From Siphonodentalium dalli (lineage: Eukaryota; Mollusca; Scaphopoda; Gadilida; Siphonodentaliidae): a stretch of DNA of 64,000 nucleotides. The position numbers and the translations under genes are program-made. The notes beneath the pieces are model-generated. The model made no database searches and was not told the origin of the DNA. It saw only the letters and a list, made by a program, of their open reading frames with translations. Positions 34,601-38,995 of this stretch are shown piece by piece; position 1 is the stretch's first letter; the number at the start of each line of letters is the position of its first letter. The stretch is taken from contig CP136066.1 of the NCBI GenBank assembly GCA_032622095.1, positions 151,912,224 to 151,976,223 on the forward strand. The letters are read 5' to 3'.

Positions 34601-35284
34601 GCTATGCTGTATATCAAACTCAATTCAGGTTGAAATATTAAACAACTATTCTACAACCTTGGCATGTCCATTTAAATATCATGCCACCTACTGATATCTG
34701 AATACTAAAGCAATCCACTGACAAGAATAGACAGCATCTATACAATAATAAGCTACATGTAACAAATGATGAAATAAAGATGAACATCAGATAAACCTCA
34801 ATATTACTGTGATATACAATTTTAAACATGAATATACCAACATAAAATAACGAATATTCTGAAACCATTCAATAATTATGGTATATGATAAAGGTGCAAG
34901 GAAGAATCATTGTTCTTCATAACAATTATTAAACCATTATTTGAATTATCTACCAATAACAAAAACAGTTAAACAAGACACTGCATTTAGTTATGAATTA
35001 CAGTAATGTCCTAAATAATCGACCCCTAAACCATGGAAGAATTATGGGAAATTTTTCATGATTTAGTTGGAAATATGGCTTGTTGCCATTCATCAGAAAG
35101 CTCTCGGTGAGAGCTTTCCGATGAATGGCAACAAGCCATATTTCTGACTAAATCCTGAAAATTTCCCATAATTCTGCTGTGGTTAAGGGGTCATATACTT
35201 CGGGCATTACTGTACACATGTACCTGGAATATTAGTGATGTTCTTCAAGGACCACACATACAGCTCTCCAAGGCAGGAAACCAT
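1545..35284 (-). CDS. WDPCP: WDPCP/Fritz, WD-repeat planar cell polarity and ciliogenesis effector (17 exons, C-terminus outside window)
   Basis: WDPCP is a subunit of the CPLANE complex (with INTU, FUZ, JBTS17 and RSG1), which recruits intraflagellar transport peripheral proteins to the ciliary base; Drosophila Fritz acts in planar polarity. Coding exons, 5' to 3': 35284-35224, 34164-34120, 33351-33304, 29670-29600, 29111-29052, 28568-28448, 27231-27098, 24356-24279, 22114-22014, 19557-19495, 18015-17913, 16478-16442, 14889-14819, 11723-11673, 5436-5365, 4136-4045, 1646-1545. They join to 1310 nt (436 codons plus 2 nt) with no stop and matching phases. Diagnostic stretches shared with vertebrate WDPCP as I recall it: ELYVWSLK (start), NKRPEKLRDTLKEVE, IIDKSLIGKL, RPPLTEAVKRLDKLS, VWWSASDDEAWPWSP, EDKLVLGCGDGSL, FDMALAP. 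Vertebrate proteins are about 750 residues, so roughly 40% lies beyond base 1. The visible part is the N-terminal propeller-like region. Gene identity is confident; exact 5' UTR exons are not located. Confidence 0.93.
1960..2592. repeat. Tandem array of about 190-bp monomers
   Basis: Three to four diverged monomers share the order: GGATTTAGTCATGCAAAGAG, AAATCCAAGATGGCTGCC, GGCCATGTTTTATGGCC, AATGACCCCAAAATGACTC, CATCTACATGTCAATGTTAA, then CATGATAAATTTCATGATGA. The same monomer occurs as an inverted pair at about 33560-33845. It lies in WDPCP intron 16 and is followed by a short CA microsatellite at 2607-2633. Confidence 0.75.
2769..3180. repeat. TTAACCC-type MITE variant with two palindromes
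   Basis: The terminal inverted repeats are TTAACCCTTTACCCAACAA (2769) and TTGTTGGGTAAAGGGTTAA (ends 3180). Inside are two palindromes of the CATTCTCTTATATATGCGAG kind around a GACCATAGGTC centre, in opposite orientation on either side of an AT-rich linker. About 412 bp; it starts and ends with TTAA. Confidence 0.8.
3238..3420. repeat. Dispersed repeat shared with 62020-62230
   Basis: CTATTCTCCTTGCTAGGTAT, then a GGTCAATTCTGGACTCTTCA-type stretch and TTAATTAGT. The same order is found at about 62020-62230. Its ends are unclear, and no TSD was recognised. Confidence 0.55.
3531..3988. repeat. Double-hairpin MITE (family A), complete, 8-bp target duplication
   Basis: 458 bp. Both ends carry CAAGCCTG...CTGTCATTTGCAGAATGAGG-type inverted repeats, and each end continues into its own palindrome (GGTCCCCAGAGGG and its inverse). 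Flanking octamers GCCGGCAC (3523-3530) and GCTGGCAC (3989-3996) match 7 of 8. It ends 56 nt beyond the donor of WDPCP exon 16. Confidence 0.85.
4045..4136 (-). CDS. WDPCP: WDPCP exon 16 (coding)
   Basis: A 92-nt exon between a TTAG acceptor and GTTAGT. It encodes residues 373-402: VFDMALAPLRSQLVSEDEG followed by SQKILQISKYF, nearly collinear with the vertebrate IFDMALSPINIQLLAED / LQFSKLF block. Confidence 0.95.
4681..4806. repeat. Hairpin-forming inverted repeat
   Basis: Arms of about 58 nt, with inner arm CCAGTAAATTAGGTCTGGA against TCCAGACCTAATTTACTGG and outer arm CAGTTTATAGTGGAATTT against AAATTCCGTTATAAACTG. A solo palindromic MITE in WDPCP intron 15. Confidence 0.75.
5037..5420. repeat. 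191-bp tandem duplication taking in the 3' part of WDPCP exon 15
   Basis: Bases 5037-5229 and 5228-5420 are identical at an offset of 191. The second copy holds the last 56 nt of the functional exon (5365-5420), its GTATGT donor and the start of the intron. The first copy is therefore a pseudo-exon (5174-5229) with a donor but no AG acceptor in front of it. Confidence 0.95.
5365..5436 (-). CDS. WDPCP: WDPCP exon 15 (coding)
   Basis: A 72-nt phase-0 exon between TTTCAG and GTATGT. It encodes residues 349-372, including EVAWHPNGTVFFITSARGD, a typical WD-blade HP-G turn. Its last 56 nt and donor are duplicated in tandem at 5229-5174. Confidence 0.92.
5437..6491. other. First kilobase of WDPCP intron 14, no gene
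   Basis: AT-rich intronic sequence. A short direct repeat (ACACTATCAAGACACCTCCA and ACACTATCAAGATACCTCCA) occurs at about 5507 and 5539. No exon, RNA gene or clear element was recognised. Confidence 0.5.
6492..6832. repeat. MITE with about 58-bp inverted ends, abutting the 4.7-kb element
   Basis: Left arm 6492-6549 (ending GAAAGCCTGAACACTGAACT) is the inverse of the right arm 6776-6832. The internal part 6550-6712 (with CGTTTGTAAACCATAGTAG, CCTCACGGTCTTCAGTGGCT) matches, inverted, the right terminal region of the neighbouring element at 11333-11478. The two therefore belong to one family. Confidence 0.8.
6831..11520. mobile_element. 4.7-kb DNA-transposon-like element with inverted ends, unclassified
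   Basis: The left end is ATTTCCGCTAAAGGAAGCCG then TTCACACTGAAGTATATGG (6831-6873). The right end is the inverse (11479-11520), differing at one or two positions. Outside both ends a TA/TAT can be read as a TA target duplication, which is weak evidence. The core at 7260-9150 is visibly richer in G and C than surrounding introns. It contains two about 245-bp tandem units (7808-8050, 8048-8300) and two about 230-bp diverged units (10119-10351, 10675-10897). Short unrecognised reading frames include 7011-7256 on the minus strand (81 aa, hydrophilic, protein-like, containing GRYVAKAERELVSSHLKSAG). No transposase motif was recognised. It lies in WDPCP intron 14. Confidence 0.65.
7808..8300. repeat. 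Two about 245-bp tandem monomers inside the 4.7-kb element
   Basis: Both units run AACATGTCTCTRAGGTACCT, ATGTATCACAA, a (AT)-rich block, CATGAGAYCATGTCAGAAG, AAAGCTGCGCCCAWCAATC, then CCYCAGAGAACATG. They differ by substitutions and by the length of the AT block. Confidence 0.8.
11673..11723 (-). CDS. WDPCP: WDPCP exon 14 (coding)
   Basis: A 51-nt phase-0 exon between TTTTAG and GTAAGT. It encodes residues 332-348, VLYDDCRRVTQITRAAL, continuing the WD-like blade (LILYETHRRVT in vertebrates). Confidence 0.9.
11811..11981. repeat. Palindromic pogo-like MITE (family B), short copy
   Basis: Arms AATGCCGTAAGTAATCAACC / CCTTAACCACAGCAGAATTA / TGGGTAACTTTTCAGGATTT / AGTCGGAAATATGGC and their inverse, around a short centre (TTGTCACAACAGG). 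The central CATTCATCGGAAAGCTCTC part of longer copies is missing. WDPCP intron 13, 88 nt upstream of exon 14. Confidence 0.85.
12049..13351. mobile_element. Non-autonomous hAT-type element with perfect 8-bp TSD
   Basis: The inverted ends are CAGGCCTCAGC and GCTGAGGCCTG, flanked by the identical octamer GTCGCTAG at 12041-12048 and 13352-13359. An 8-bp duplication plus a CAGG-type terminus is the hAT signature. Subterminal blocks contain repeated TTCGCC/GGCGAA motifs on the left and AGTCTCCCTAAATTTCCTG repeats on the right. Length 1303 bp; no transposase reading frame. A second element with the same subterminal motif occupies 63087-63968. Confidence 0.9.
12225..12570. repeat. 173-bp tandem duplication inside the hAT element
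   Basis: Two near-identical units begin GATGARTTGTGGCGGCCATC and end GACATGCTGAAAACAC (offset 173). Each could encode a short basic peptide (NCGGHPKKKQTMQSQRPKC); whether that is a transposase relic is unknown. Confidence 0.85.
13360..14127. other. WDPCP intron 13, no gene
   Basis: AT-rich intron without a recognised element apart from short direct similarities (TTTCTTTTATTTTTCACA at about 13645 and TTTCTTATATTTTTCACA at about 13695). Confidence 0.5.
14095..14213. repeat. Small palindrome
   Basis: TTTTCATGGTCATATAGCG and CGCTATATGACCATGAAAA form the stem around an about 25-nt loop. The outer pair is ATTCATGT / ACATGAAT. Probably a small MITE or its relic. Confidence 0.65.
14819..14889 (-). 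CDS. WDPCP: WDPCP exon 13 (coding)
   Basis: A 71-nt exon between TTCCAG and GTGAGA. It encodes residues 308-331, ending WNPSEDKLVLGCGDGSL, a strong match to the TEDKLILGCEDSSL blade. A nearer CAG (just before the AAGTGG) would put the frame into a stop, so the upstream acceptor is preferred. Confidence 0.9.
14983..15178. repeat. Family A MITE, left half only
   Basis: It starts CAAGCCTCAAATTAG, and after a 12-nt insertion-like stretch carries CTGTCATTTGCAGAATGAGG, the left hairpin, and the beginning of the spacer up to GATGTTCACCAATTGGCAGG. The right hairpin is missing. It lies 93 nt upstream of WDPCP exon 13. Confidence 0.75.
15383..15931. repeat. Family B MITE right half, split by a TTAA element
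   Basis: The right arm of the palindromic MITE (GAGAGCTTTCCAATGAATGG ... GCTGTGGTTAA) ends at 15469 and resumes at 15906 with TTAAGGAGTCAATTA. The left arm is missing. The family consensus reads continuously across the break, which identifies the insertion site exactly. Confidence 0.85.
15470..15905. mobile_element. TTAA-target MITE (piggyBac- or Kolobok-like), 436 bp
   Basis: The inverted ends are AGGTACTCAATCCGA and TCGGATTGAGTACCT. TTAA is present on both sides (15466-15469 and 15906-15909), whereas the uninterrupted host MITE has a single TTAA at this place. No transposase is encoded. The ends resemble those of 40124-40776 (AGGGGTACTGTAC). Confidence 0.9.
15932..16441. other. WDPCP intron 12, no gene
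   Basis: AT-rich intron sequence before exon 12 (transcription runs right to left). No repeat family or RNA gene was recognised. Confidence 0.5.
16442..16478 (-). CDS. WDPCP: WDPCP exon 12 (coding)
   Basis: A 37-nt exon between a TAG acceptor and GTAAGT. It encodes residues 296-307, LQRKSTTNIPLR, matching the VTRIPLK block. Its small size rests on phase: it joins exon 13 only in this reading. Confidence 0.78.
16532..16800. repeat. TTAACC-type dispersed repeat (family D)
   Basis: TTAACCCCTTTCTCAACAAA, GGACGAGTGGTTCCC, AATGTTCAGACAGTAAGTTC, CCAGATGAATAATAGAC and a closing AGAGAAGAAAGGGAT. The same order occurs at 18056-18331, with related starts at 35383, 1737 and 62598. Confidence 0.65.
16911..17433. 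other. WDPCP intron 11 sequence with a short direct repeat
   Basis: Two diverged about 130-bp units (17095-17225 and 17270-17400) contain CATTTGAACAAATCGGAATC / CATTTAAACAAATCTTAATC and CCCAGTCA, followed by ACAGACAGACAGATG and AGCTCCACCGGAGAC. This resembles the tail of a dispersed repeat family seen at 60480-60600. Confidence 0.5.
17577..17833. repeat. TTAACCC-type MITE (family C), complete
   Basis: 257 bp from TTAACCCTTCCATGACTGGA to CATGAAAGGGTTAA. Two palindromes with CATTCTCTTATATATGYGA arms. The left part has CCTGCAATTTTGCGAAAACC; the right has TTAATGCTGCACCAGCGC. It sits 80 nt downstream of the WDPCP exon 11 donor. Confidence 0.85.
17913..18015 (-). CDS. WDPCP: WDPCP exon 11 (coding)
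   Basis: A 103-nt exon between a TAG acceptor and GTAATG. It encodes residues 261-295, including LHAVEQSTNPTTGETTVQSC. It is moderately diverged and fits by phase and by the histidine/valine/glutamate and cysteine positions of the vertebrate segment. Confidence 0.83.
18056..18331. repeat. TTAACC-type dispersed repeat (family D)
   Basis: TTAAACCTTTCTATACTAAA at the left and TTTAGTATGGAAAGGGTTAA at the right form the inverted ends. The internal GATGAGTGGTTCCCATAGGA and CAGATGAATAATAGACA blocks are shared with 16532-16800. A 20-base C run lies at about 18241-18260. Confidence 0.75.
18856..19302. repeat. Family A double-hairpin MITE, complete
   Basis: Left hairpin at about 18885-18975, spacer, right hairpin at about 19178-19270. 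Ends TAAACCTGAATTTAGTGTG and CACACTAAATTCAGACTTG. Flanking octamers AGTGTGCG and AATGTGCA agree at 6 of 8, an older insertion. WDPCP intron 10. Confidence 0.82.
19495..19557 (-). CDS. WDPCP: WDPCP exon 10 (coding)
   Basis: A 63-nt exon between CTCACAG and GTTAGT, phase 2 on both sides. It encodes residues 240-260, including HIDVMTYMKTEADPLLVDF, parallel to the RLEVLSSVRTEWDPLDVRF block in vertebrates. A 1.3-kb TIR element begins about 29 nt upstream of the acceptor. Confidence 0.9.
19588..20916. mobile_element. TIR element of 1.3 kb with TTAA borders
   Basis: The inverted ends are about 160 bp: CAATAGCATGATTTTCTTTG / GATGGTTTTA / GCATGACAGAATTGACTA / GCCCAACGTCCTATTAG / GGGCTGTTAATCATTT / TAGACTGTAATGCCC, against their inverse at 20760-20916. 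TTAA flanks both ends (19584-19587 and 20917-20920). No transposase reading frame was recognised. Inserted with its left end about 29 nt upstream of the WDPCP exon 10 acceptor. Confidence 0.82.
21124..21547. repeat. Family A double-hairpin MITE
   Basis: Ends CAAGCCTGCAAATAGTGTG and CACACTAAACTCAGGCTTG. The left hairpin is shortened; the right hairpin at about 21429-21515 is intact. Flanking octamers do not match. The sequence just left of it (about 21063-21123) reappears at 59438-59498. Confidence 0.8.
22014..22114 (-). CDS. WDPCP: WDPCP exon 9 (coding)
   Basis: A 101-nt exon between GACAG and GTAAGT, phase 0 in and phase 2 out. It encodes residues 207-239 and holds the family hallmark VWWSASDDEAWPWSP plus the ERDKCNIIIL strand. 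The MITE at 22132-22344 begins about 15 nt upstream of the acceptor. Confidence 0.94.
22132..22344. repeat. Family B palindromic MITE (pogo-like), complete
   Basis: A near-perfect 213-bp palindrome flanked by TA. Ends CAGTAATGCTCTAAGTAATC and its inverse. Arms CCACAGCAAAATTATGGG, CAGGATTTAGTCGGAAATAT, CATTCATCGGAAAGCTCTC; the centre is CCTAG. CAGTA-type ends with a TA target are typical of pogo/Tigger-group non-autonomous elements. It lies about 15 nt upstream of the WDPCP exon 9 acceptor. Confidence 0.9.
22540..22996. repeat. Family A double-hairpin MITE
   Basis: Ends CAAGCCTGAATTTAGGGTG and CACACACTATTTGCAGGCATG. Left hairpin 22570-22665, right hairpin 22880-22970. In this copy the spacer lies in the reverse orientation relative to 24892-25336. 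No matching octamer flanks. Confidence 0.8.
23029..23201. repeat. Family C MITE, right-hand part
   Basis: Starts in the middle of a palindrome (TATATATAAGAGAATACA), then holds the full second palindrome, CAGGGTTTTCGCAAACTTTC and the terminal CATGAAAGGGTTAA. Confidence 0.75.
23444..23656. repeat. Family B palindromic MITE, complete
   Basis: About 213 bp, ends AGTAATGCCCTAAATAATCG and inverse, centre CTCTCAGTGAGAG. WDPCP intron 8. Confidence 0.9.
23830..23981. repeat. Family B palindromic MITE, centre deleted
   Basis: CAGTATTGCCCTAAATAATC at the left and GATTATTTAGGGCATTA at the right. The arms meet at GGCTTGTTGCC without the CATTCATCGG block. Confidence 0.87.
24177..24261. repeat. Family B MITE, right half
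   Basis: CAACAAGCCATATTTCCAAC through GGAGTCGATTATTTAGAGC to ATTACTG. It ends about 17 nt from the donor of WDPCP exon 8 (GT at 24278-24277). Confidence 0.87.
24279..24356 (-). CDS. WDPCP: WDPCP exon 8 (coding)
   Basis: A 78-nt phase-0 exon between TGCAG and GTGAGA. It encodes residues 181-206, including IIPLDIPAPLGRRLDRK, parallel to the YEIPGPINK segment in vertebrates. A half-copy of a palindromic MITE (24177-24261) starts about 17 nt after the donor. Confidence 0.85.
24892..25336. repeat. Family A double-hairpin MITE, best copy, perfect 8-bp TSD
   Basis: 445 bp, flanked by the octamer CTGTCCCT at 24884-24891 and 25337-25344. Ends CAACCCTGCAAATTGCGTG / CTGTCATTT and inverse. Left hairpin about 24924-25014, right hairpin about 25216-25306, both with GAGGTCCCCAGAGGGTGAAT-type arms around a GC-rich tip. 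WDPCP intron 7. Confidence 0.92.
25345..25661. other. WDPCP intron 7, no gene
   Basis: AT-rich spacer between two MITEs. Nothing further was recognised. Confidence 0.5.
25662..25804. repeat. Family B MITE with internal deletion
   Basis: Left end CAGTAACGCCCTAAGTAATC, then CACAGCAGAGAGCTTTCCGA: most of the left arm is lost. The right arm is intact to TTACTG. Confidence 0.85.
25892..26343. repeat. Family A double-hairpin MITE, 8-bp TSD with one mismatch
   Basis: 452 bp. Ends CAGGCCTTGAAATAGTGTG and CACACTATTTCAAGGCTTG. Flanks GAGGTGTT (25884-25891) and GAGATGTT (26344-26351). Spacer reversed relative to 24892-25336. Confidence 0.9.
26352..27097. other. WDPCP intron 7, no gene
   Basis: Intron with no recognised exon, RNA gene or repeat structure. 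Confidence 0.5.
27098..27231 (-). CDS. WDPCP: WDPCP exon 7 (coding)
   Basis: A 134-nt exon between TTGCAG and GTCAGT. It encodes residues 136-180: a propeller blade (TEQYFIAVYSEKPRVDYVYF) followed by KRPPLTEAVKRLDKLSTWDP, which aligns with the VNKRLEKLSALD region of vertebrate WDPCP. Confidence 0.92.
27341..27536. repeat. Palindrome abutting a family C fragment
   Basis: 27341-27431 is a hairpin with arms AGCGTATGGTGTTTCTCCTC / GGAGGATTATTTT and their inverse. From 27442 follow TAACTCTTTCATGATGGGAG, CTTAAAGACCCTGTGCCAG and TATATAAGAGAATGCACTGG, a shortened family C MITE. Confidence 0.75.
27537..28049. other. WDPCP intron 6, no gene
   Basis: AT-rich intron. Two antiparallel open frames of 63 and 85 codons overlap here (27767-27958 and 27733-27990) but neither resembles a known protein. 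Not called. Confidence 0.45.
28050..28382. repeat. Dispersed repeat related to 48222-48605
   Basis: Shares GAAAGAGGAAGCTCCAARAC, TCTGGTCTGTACTGCCAG, TATTCCGGTAGAATAT, GTTCCTCTTCCARATGSTAT and a closing ACTGGACCTTTAA with the copy in WARS1 intron 1. Its left end is diverged. Confidence 0.7.
28448..28568 (-). CDS. WDPCP: WDPCP exon 6 (coding)
   Basis: A 121-nt exon between TTTCAG and GTAAGT. It encodes residues 96-135 with alternating hydrophobic strands and the conserved IIDKSLIGKLSFDTIC block. Confidence 0.92.
28679..28880. repeat. Hairpin-forming inverted repeat
   Basis: Inner arms TTGTAACACCAGTATTTTTG and CAAAAATACTCGTGTTACAA around a CCCCAAA...TTTGGGG tip. Outer arms CAACTGAAATTTT / AAAATTTCAGTTG and CTGCTTTGTAAA / TTTACAAAGCAG. 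In WDPCP intron 5. Confidence 0.75.
29052..29111 (-). CDS. WDPCP: WDPCP exon 5 (coding)
   Basis: A 60-nt phase-0 exon between ATTACAG and GTAAGC. It encodes residues 76-95, ELLSQYKCIQCRWRSRHVFQ, continuing the conserved segment between the RPEKLRD motif and the first beta-strand block. Confidence 0.87.
29600..29670 (-). CDS. WDPCP: WDPCP exon 4 (coding)
   Basis: A 71-nt exon between TTCCAG and GTATTG. It encodes residues 52-75 and contains NKRPEKLRDTLKEVE, one of the best matches to vertebrate WDPCP (a RPEKLRDSLKE-type motif). Confidence 0.93.
29931..30437 (+). repeat. ACTAGC-headed element with about 120-bp tandem monomers, copy 1
   Basis: Begins ACTAGCTGATGTGCCTGAC. Three monomers with GAGGTCAAGGTCAAGGACAC, GAAATTGGACCCGCCCATAT, AAAGTAGGCCTACATACC and TTGAGTCGGATCGGTCGAG follow, then a CA microsatellite, ATATACAGACAGAAGT and CCAAAATATATAT. 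Same head and tail as the next two elements. Confidence 0.75.
30439..31622 (+). repeat. ACTAGC-headed element, copy 2
   Basis: Begins GACTAGCAGGGTAGCCCGCC. Three monomers carry TCGATAGCTCCACCCGTTTC, CGAGATCTGGTCTGCGCATG and CGCACGGGCTYGGCGACCCG. Then several units of TTTCGAGCGATAACATTGC / CAGACTCCCATCGTGAACC / ACGTAAACACGTG, a pair of CCCGGCCGTKCCGTTTGAGC units, and the tail GTTTTCAAAATATATAG. Confidence 0.75.
31624..32142 (+). repeat. ACTAGC-headed element, copy 3
   Basis: Begins GACTAGCCGATGAGCCCGAC followed by GTTGTCCGGGC. Three about 120-bp monomers of the TCGATAGCTCCACCCGTTTC kind, a GGTCCCGATCGGTCGAG stretch, an ACAGACAAACAT array and the tail TCTTCAAAATATATATGAG. This is a common repeat architecture in aquatic invertebrate genomes; the class is not certain. 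Confidence 0.75.
32213..32288. repeat. Family B MITE, centre only
   Basis: The perfect palindrome from AAATATGCCTTGTTGCCATT to AACAAGCCATATTT. Outer arms are lost. Confidence 0.85.
33304..33351 (-). CDS. WDPCP: WDPCP exon 3 (coding)
   Basis: A 48-nt exon between TTTGCAG and GTAAGC, phase 1 on both sides. It encodes residues 36-51, GNHEATYLDERKQYIE. It is less conserved than the exons downstream, but frame and splice sites agree. Confidence 0.82.
33560..33980. repeat. Inverted pair of the 2-kb-region monomer
   Basis: 33570-33690 (GTCATGCAAAGAGTAAAATC ... CATCCATGATAAATTTG) and 33735-33845 (its inverse) flank a short unique loop. The right side continues with CATAACCTACAGATCACATC and TCACCAAACTTCAT, also present at 60515-60560. 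Confidence 0.78.
34120..34164 (-). CDS. WDPCP: WDPCP exon 2 (coding)
   Basis: A 45-nt exon between TTTCAG and GTATGT, entering and leaving in phase 1. It encodes residues 21-35, DGVVGAHSYTEKHDT. The phase fits both neighbours exactly. Confidence 0.82.
35001..35212. repeat. Family B palindromic MITE, complete
   Basis: 212 bp, ends CAGTAATGTCCTAAATAATC and inverse, flanked by TA on both sides. It ends 10 nt from the GT donor of the WDPCP start-codon exon. Confidence 0.9.
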
Positions 35285-35287
35285 TAT
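35224..35287 (-). CDS. WDPCP: WDPCP exon with start codon
   Basis: The acceptor CAG ends at 35288; ATG is at 35284-35282 and the donor GTACAT follows 35224. It encodes residues 1-20, beginning MVSCLGELYVWSLK, which aligns with the known N-terminus of vertebrate WDPCP, hence this start. Only three UTR bases precede the ATG here, so a separate upstream non-coding exon must exist. A palindromic MITE ends 10 nt into the following intron (35212). Confidence 0.9.
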
Positions 35288-35382
35288 CTGAAGAAAAAAA
35301 ACATTTTGAAACACTTGGTTACCATTAACCATGAAATTCAGGAGACCAGTAATAAACTCTCTCAATCATGTCAATATACTAG

Positions 35383-35900
35383 TTAACCTTTCTATACTAA
35401 ATGGATGCTCCCCCTCTCCAGTCATAAAAGTATATACTGGCTAAGTTATATTATCAATTTGGAGGGGTGATTAGGCCAAAAACAAAATCATCTGTGTTTC
35501 CGGTTACCCGACCGAGACCGACCTGCCGAAATTAGGTGGACCTTCTTTTTTTTTAATGCATGTTATATGCAAGTAAGCAAACATATATCGTTAAATATAT
35601 ACTACATTGTATATACTATGTTTACATTAAGCAGCAATAATTTTAGATGGAATTTTCTAAATAAATTTACTTCTATTAAATTACATGTCCATGGTTGCAG
35701 ATGAATCCCAATCTCACCAATAAATATGCAGTCTTTAAAACATGCCTGTGGTGATCTTGTTTGTTCAACTCCCATGTCTTGTGGGAAGAAGTCTTATCTG
35801 TTAGAGAGCAATATACATGTAGAAGACTTTCTATATCAAAATGTTAAGTTCCTCTCCCCAGTCAATATTTCAATACAATTGAGGGGTGTCTGAGGAACAT
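35383..35900. repeat. TTAACC-type dispersed repeat fragment (family D-like)
   Basis: Starts GTTAACCTTTCTATACTAAA, TGGATGCTCCCCCTCTCCAG, then TATACTGGCTAAG; the same order occurs at 1737-1800 and 62598-62660. The right boundary is unclear. Confidence 0.5.
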
Positions 35901-36558
35901 TTACACCCTGTGCAATGTGTCTGAGGCGCATGTGAGATATCCTGCCAGTGGAGGTGTGTCTTAGGTCCTGAGGTGTATGACCAAATATCTAAGTGAGGTT
36001 TGAATTAATATCATACAAGTTATGTTATTATAAAGTCATAGAAAAGCCCTATTATGGTGTTCGTCTTGGGCCTGTTGATATGTCAATATTGTGCTCTGAG
36101 GAAGATGTGCCAACACAATCTAGATGTGCCACCATAATCTAAACTGAGAGAATAATTACAAGAGAGCTGCATAGTTGAGTGCTTGGAAGGCATTTGTTTG
36201 TCCACATTGACAATACTTATCATATTATTGTGCTACATTAACTGTTTACTTGCAATATACATGGACAGCCTTAACACAAGTATAAAGAGTAAGCATTAAT
36301 GTACTTCTTAACTGTTCGGGGGGGGGGAAATATCTGACATCAAAAAAAAAAAAATCCCTACCTACCTACCTGGAATGTTTTGGCACCGTAATAAGAAACA
36401 AATAAGTTTTGTTTTTTTGACCTTAGGAAAATGATCAGACAGCAAAGATGATAAGATAAAACAAGTGCAGAATAGTTCCTATTCATTGGTAGGAAATATG
36501 GCAATTTGTTGAACTAACCTGTATTATCTGAGCATTTCCTAAGGGAACTTGTCATCTA

Positions 36559-36941
36559 TAAGCCTTTGCAGAATGAGGTTCCCAGAGGCTGAATTTAGTG
36601 ATGCCATCCCGCACAGCGGGCTAGCATCACCAAACTCACCCTCTGGGGACCACATTCTGCTTAGGCCTCAACTGCTATGGGAGATCTAGGATCAGATTGA
36701 AGTTCCCCAGTTGAAGTTGGTGATGTTCACCTATTGGTCACCTCGATTATGCTATTAACTGAAAACAATGTTAATTTGAAACTATAGACAGTTAGACACT
36801 TCCTAGAAAGTGAGGCCTAAACAGATGAGGTCCACAGAGGGTGAATTTGGTGATGTTAGTCCGCTGTGCGGGATAATGTCACAAAATTTACACGCTGGGG
36901 ACTTCATTCTGAAAATGTTAGACAAACTAAATTCCGGCTTG
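36559..36941. repeat. Family A double-hairpin MITE, truncated left end
   Basis: The left hairpin begins almost directly (TAAGCCTTTGCAGAATGAGG). The spacer is shortened, and the right hairpin and CTAAATTCCGGCTTG end are present. No TSD. Confidence 0.78.
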
Positions 36942-38995
36942 TACAACTGGCTTGTAGTCATCAAAGATAAAGTATTTAGTAAAGAAAGAGTTAATCTTAC
37001 AATTTTGGTGTGGCATTAAAATCAATGACTGATTTACCAAATATTCCAAGCCTTATTATATATAATAAGATATAGTGTATCTATACACCATGTACTGATC
37101 TATGTATCATTTTTGGATTCAATAAAAAATAAACATATAAAAAAAAATAATGACTGAATAACAACACATTAAAAACCTCTCAACTTCAAGTCTGAATATC
37201 ATTATGTCTAGACAAACAAAACTCATAACTAATGCCTCACTCAAGTCAGGACTTGATGAAGAGGCCAAAAAGTTTAAGTTGGAACAAGAGGGATAAGTAT
37301 CAAGTGGAATATATGGAATGTTATATGCCATGCTGTACCAAACTCATAATTAATTACATGTACCTCATGCAAACAGGGAAGAAGGACTACAAATTAGGTA
37401 CAAGCTTAGAGGGATAAGCGCCAAATTTTCTAATAGACAAGGTGACCCAGCACCAGGGAGTCACGGGAGAACAATTAATTCTCTTATTTGCACCAGTCAA
37501 TTCTCCATGGAGTAATTAATCAATGTTTATTTTTTTATTTCAATCTGAGGAGCTAATTATGTTTTGTGCGAGTGTAGTTGACAAATGATTTTTTAAGCTG
37601 AATGATAAATAGTGGAGTGGTCTGAAATCCTATTGGATCATGAAATGCACTGTTGTTTTGTGAACAATCTGCTGCGATGTGGTGGTCGGGCACTAATGTG
37701 TTTACCCTCAGGACATACCGGTATGTACTGACTTATTGAAATTTATTCTGACCATTCCTTCTATAAAGTGAGTTTACACACAACATAAGACGTATGTCTT
37801 CACAATGACTTATGTTATTTTCAGTGTTAAATTGAATTTCATTTTGCTTTTAACAAAGCAGAATATAGAAATTTTGTACAAATGTAAGTAATTATTTAAT
37901 TTAAATCCGCAGAGTTTGTAGGTATACAAGTAGATCATGCCAACACTAAACACGTTTGTGCCTCTTTAGGACAAGGGAAAGTATTCTTAATGCAGCTGAA
38001 TCGCCCATGCAGTATTCTATGTAATTAACATCAAATAAGGATAACTTTAAAGAAATAAATTTAATGCCAAATCTGGTCAAACATGGACATTAAACACTGA
38101 TGTATACACTGATGTATAAAGAAAAAACATGTAACATACCTAGACTTGTGAGTGGATAACACAATTATCTCATATGTGACAAAAGAGATAGAAAATGGTA
38201 ATAATTCACAATCTCATGTAGTCATGAATGAGTCAATACAGGTTTCTACTAAAAGTGTAGGTTTGTTTTTTATTATATGCTTTACTCTCACATGCTACAC
38301 TTGAGCAGTCCAATAGAAATAATGCCTTTTCTGAACTCATACAAGATTCCTGAATTCATACAAGATAAACTGTGAACGTTATAAAATTCCTAACCAATCC
38401 TGACCAATCTGAATCAATTGGAATCAATCGTTACATTAACATTCTTTGATTTCCCATTGGTGCTCTAGTGTATTGCTATATGCGTGATAAACATGTTTTA
38501 GTAATGTCTAATGAGTCTGGGTGGCACGTAGCATATAATAATTGAACCTATCTGATATAATACAATCACATATCTGGTGTAAAACAATATCACCTATCTG
38601 GTGTAAAACAAAATCACCTATCTGTTGTAGAGCAATATCACCTACCTGGTGTATAGACATAATATCTTTATAAATTTCCATAACAAAGTAACAAAACACA
38701 AAACTAAAAAGGTCTCTAAAAAGGACTACCACACACATTTTGGCACTAAAACAGTGACTGTTAATTATGATTAACCATGTGCGCTGTGTCAGTGACCAGT
38801 TACCCACTCAAGCATAGCTGCTATTCACAATAGCAATAAAGCTGCTTAATAGGTTTTGTGACGAGAAGGAAATTGAATGCAACCTGGACACAATACAATG
38901 ACTTCAGTTTAGCAATAAAATGTTCGATGGTATATAAATATTAGAACGTCAGTTTTTCTATAAATGTTCGATATAATATAATGATTAGAGCATAT

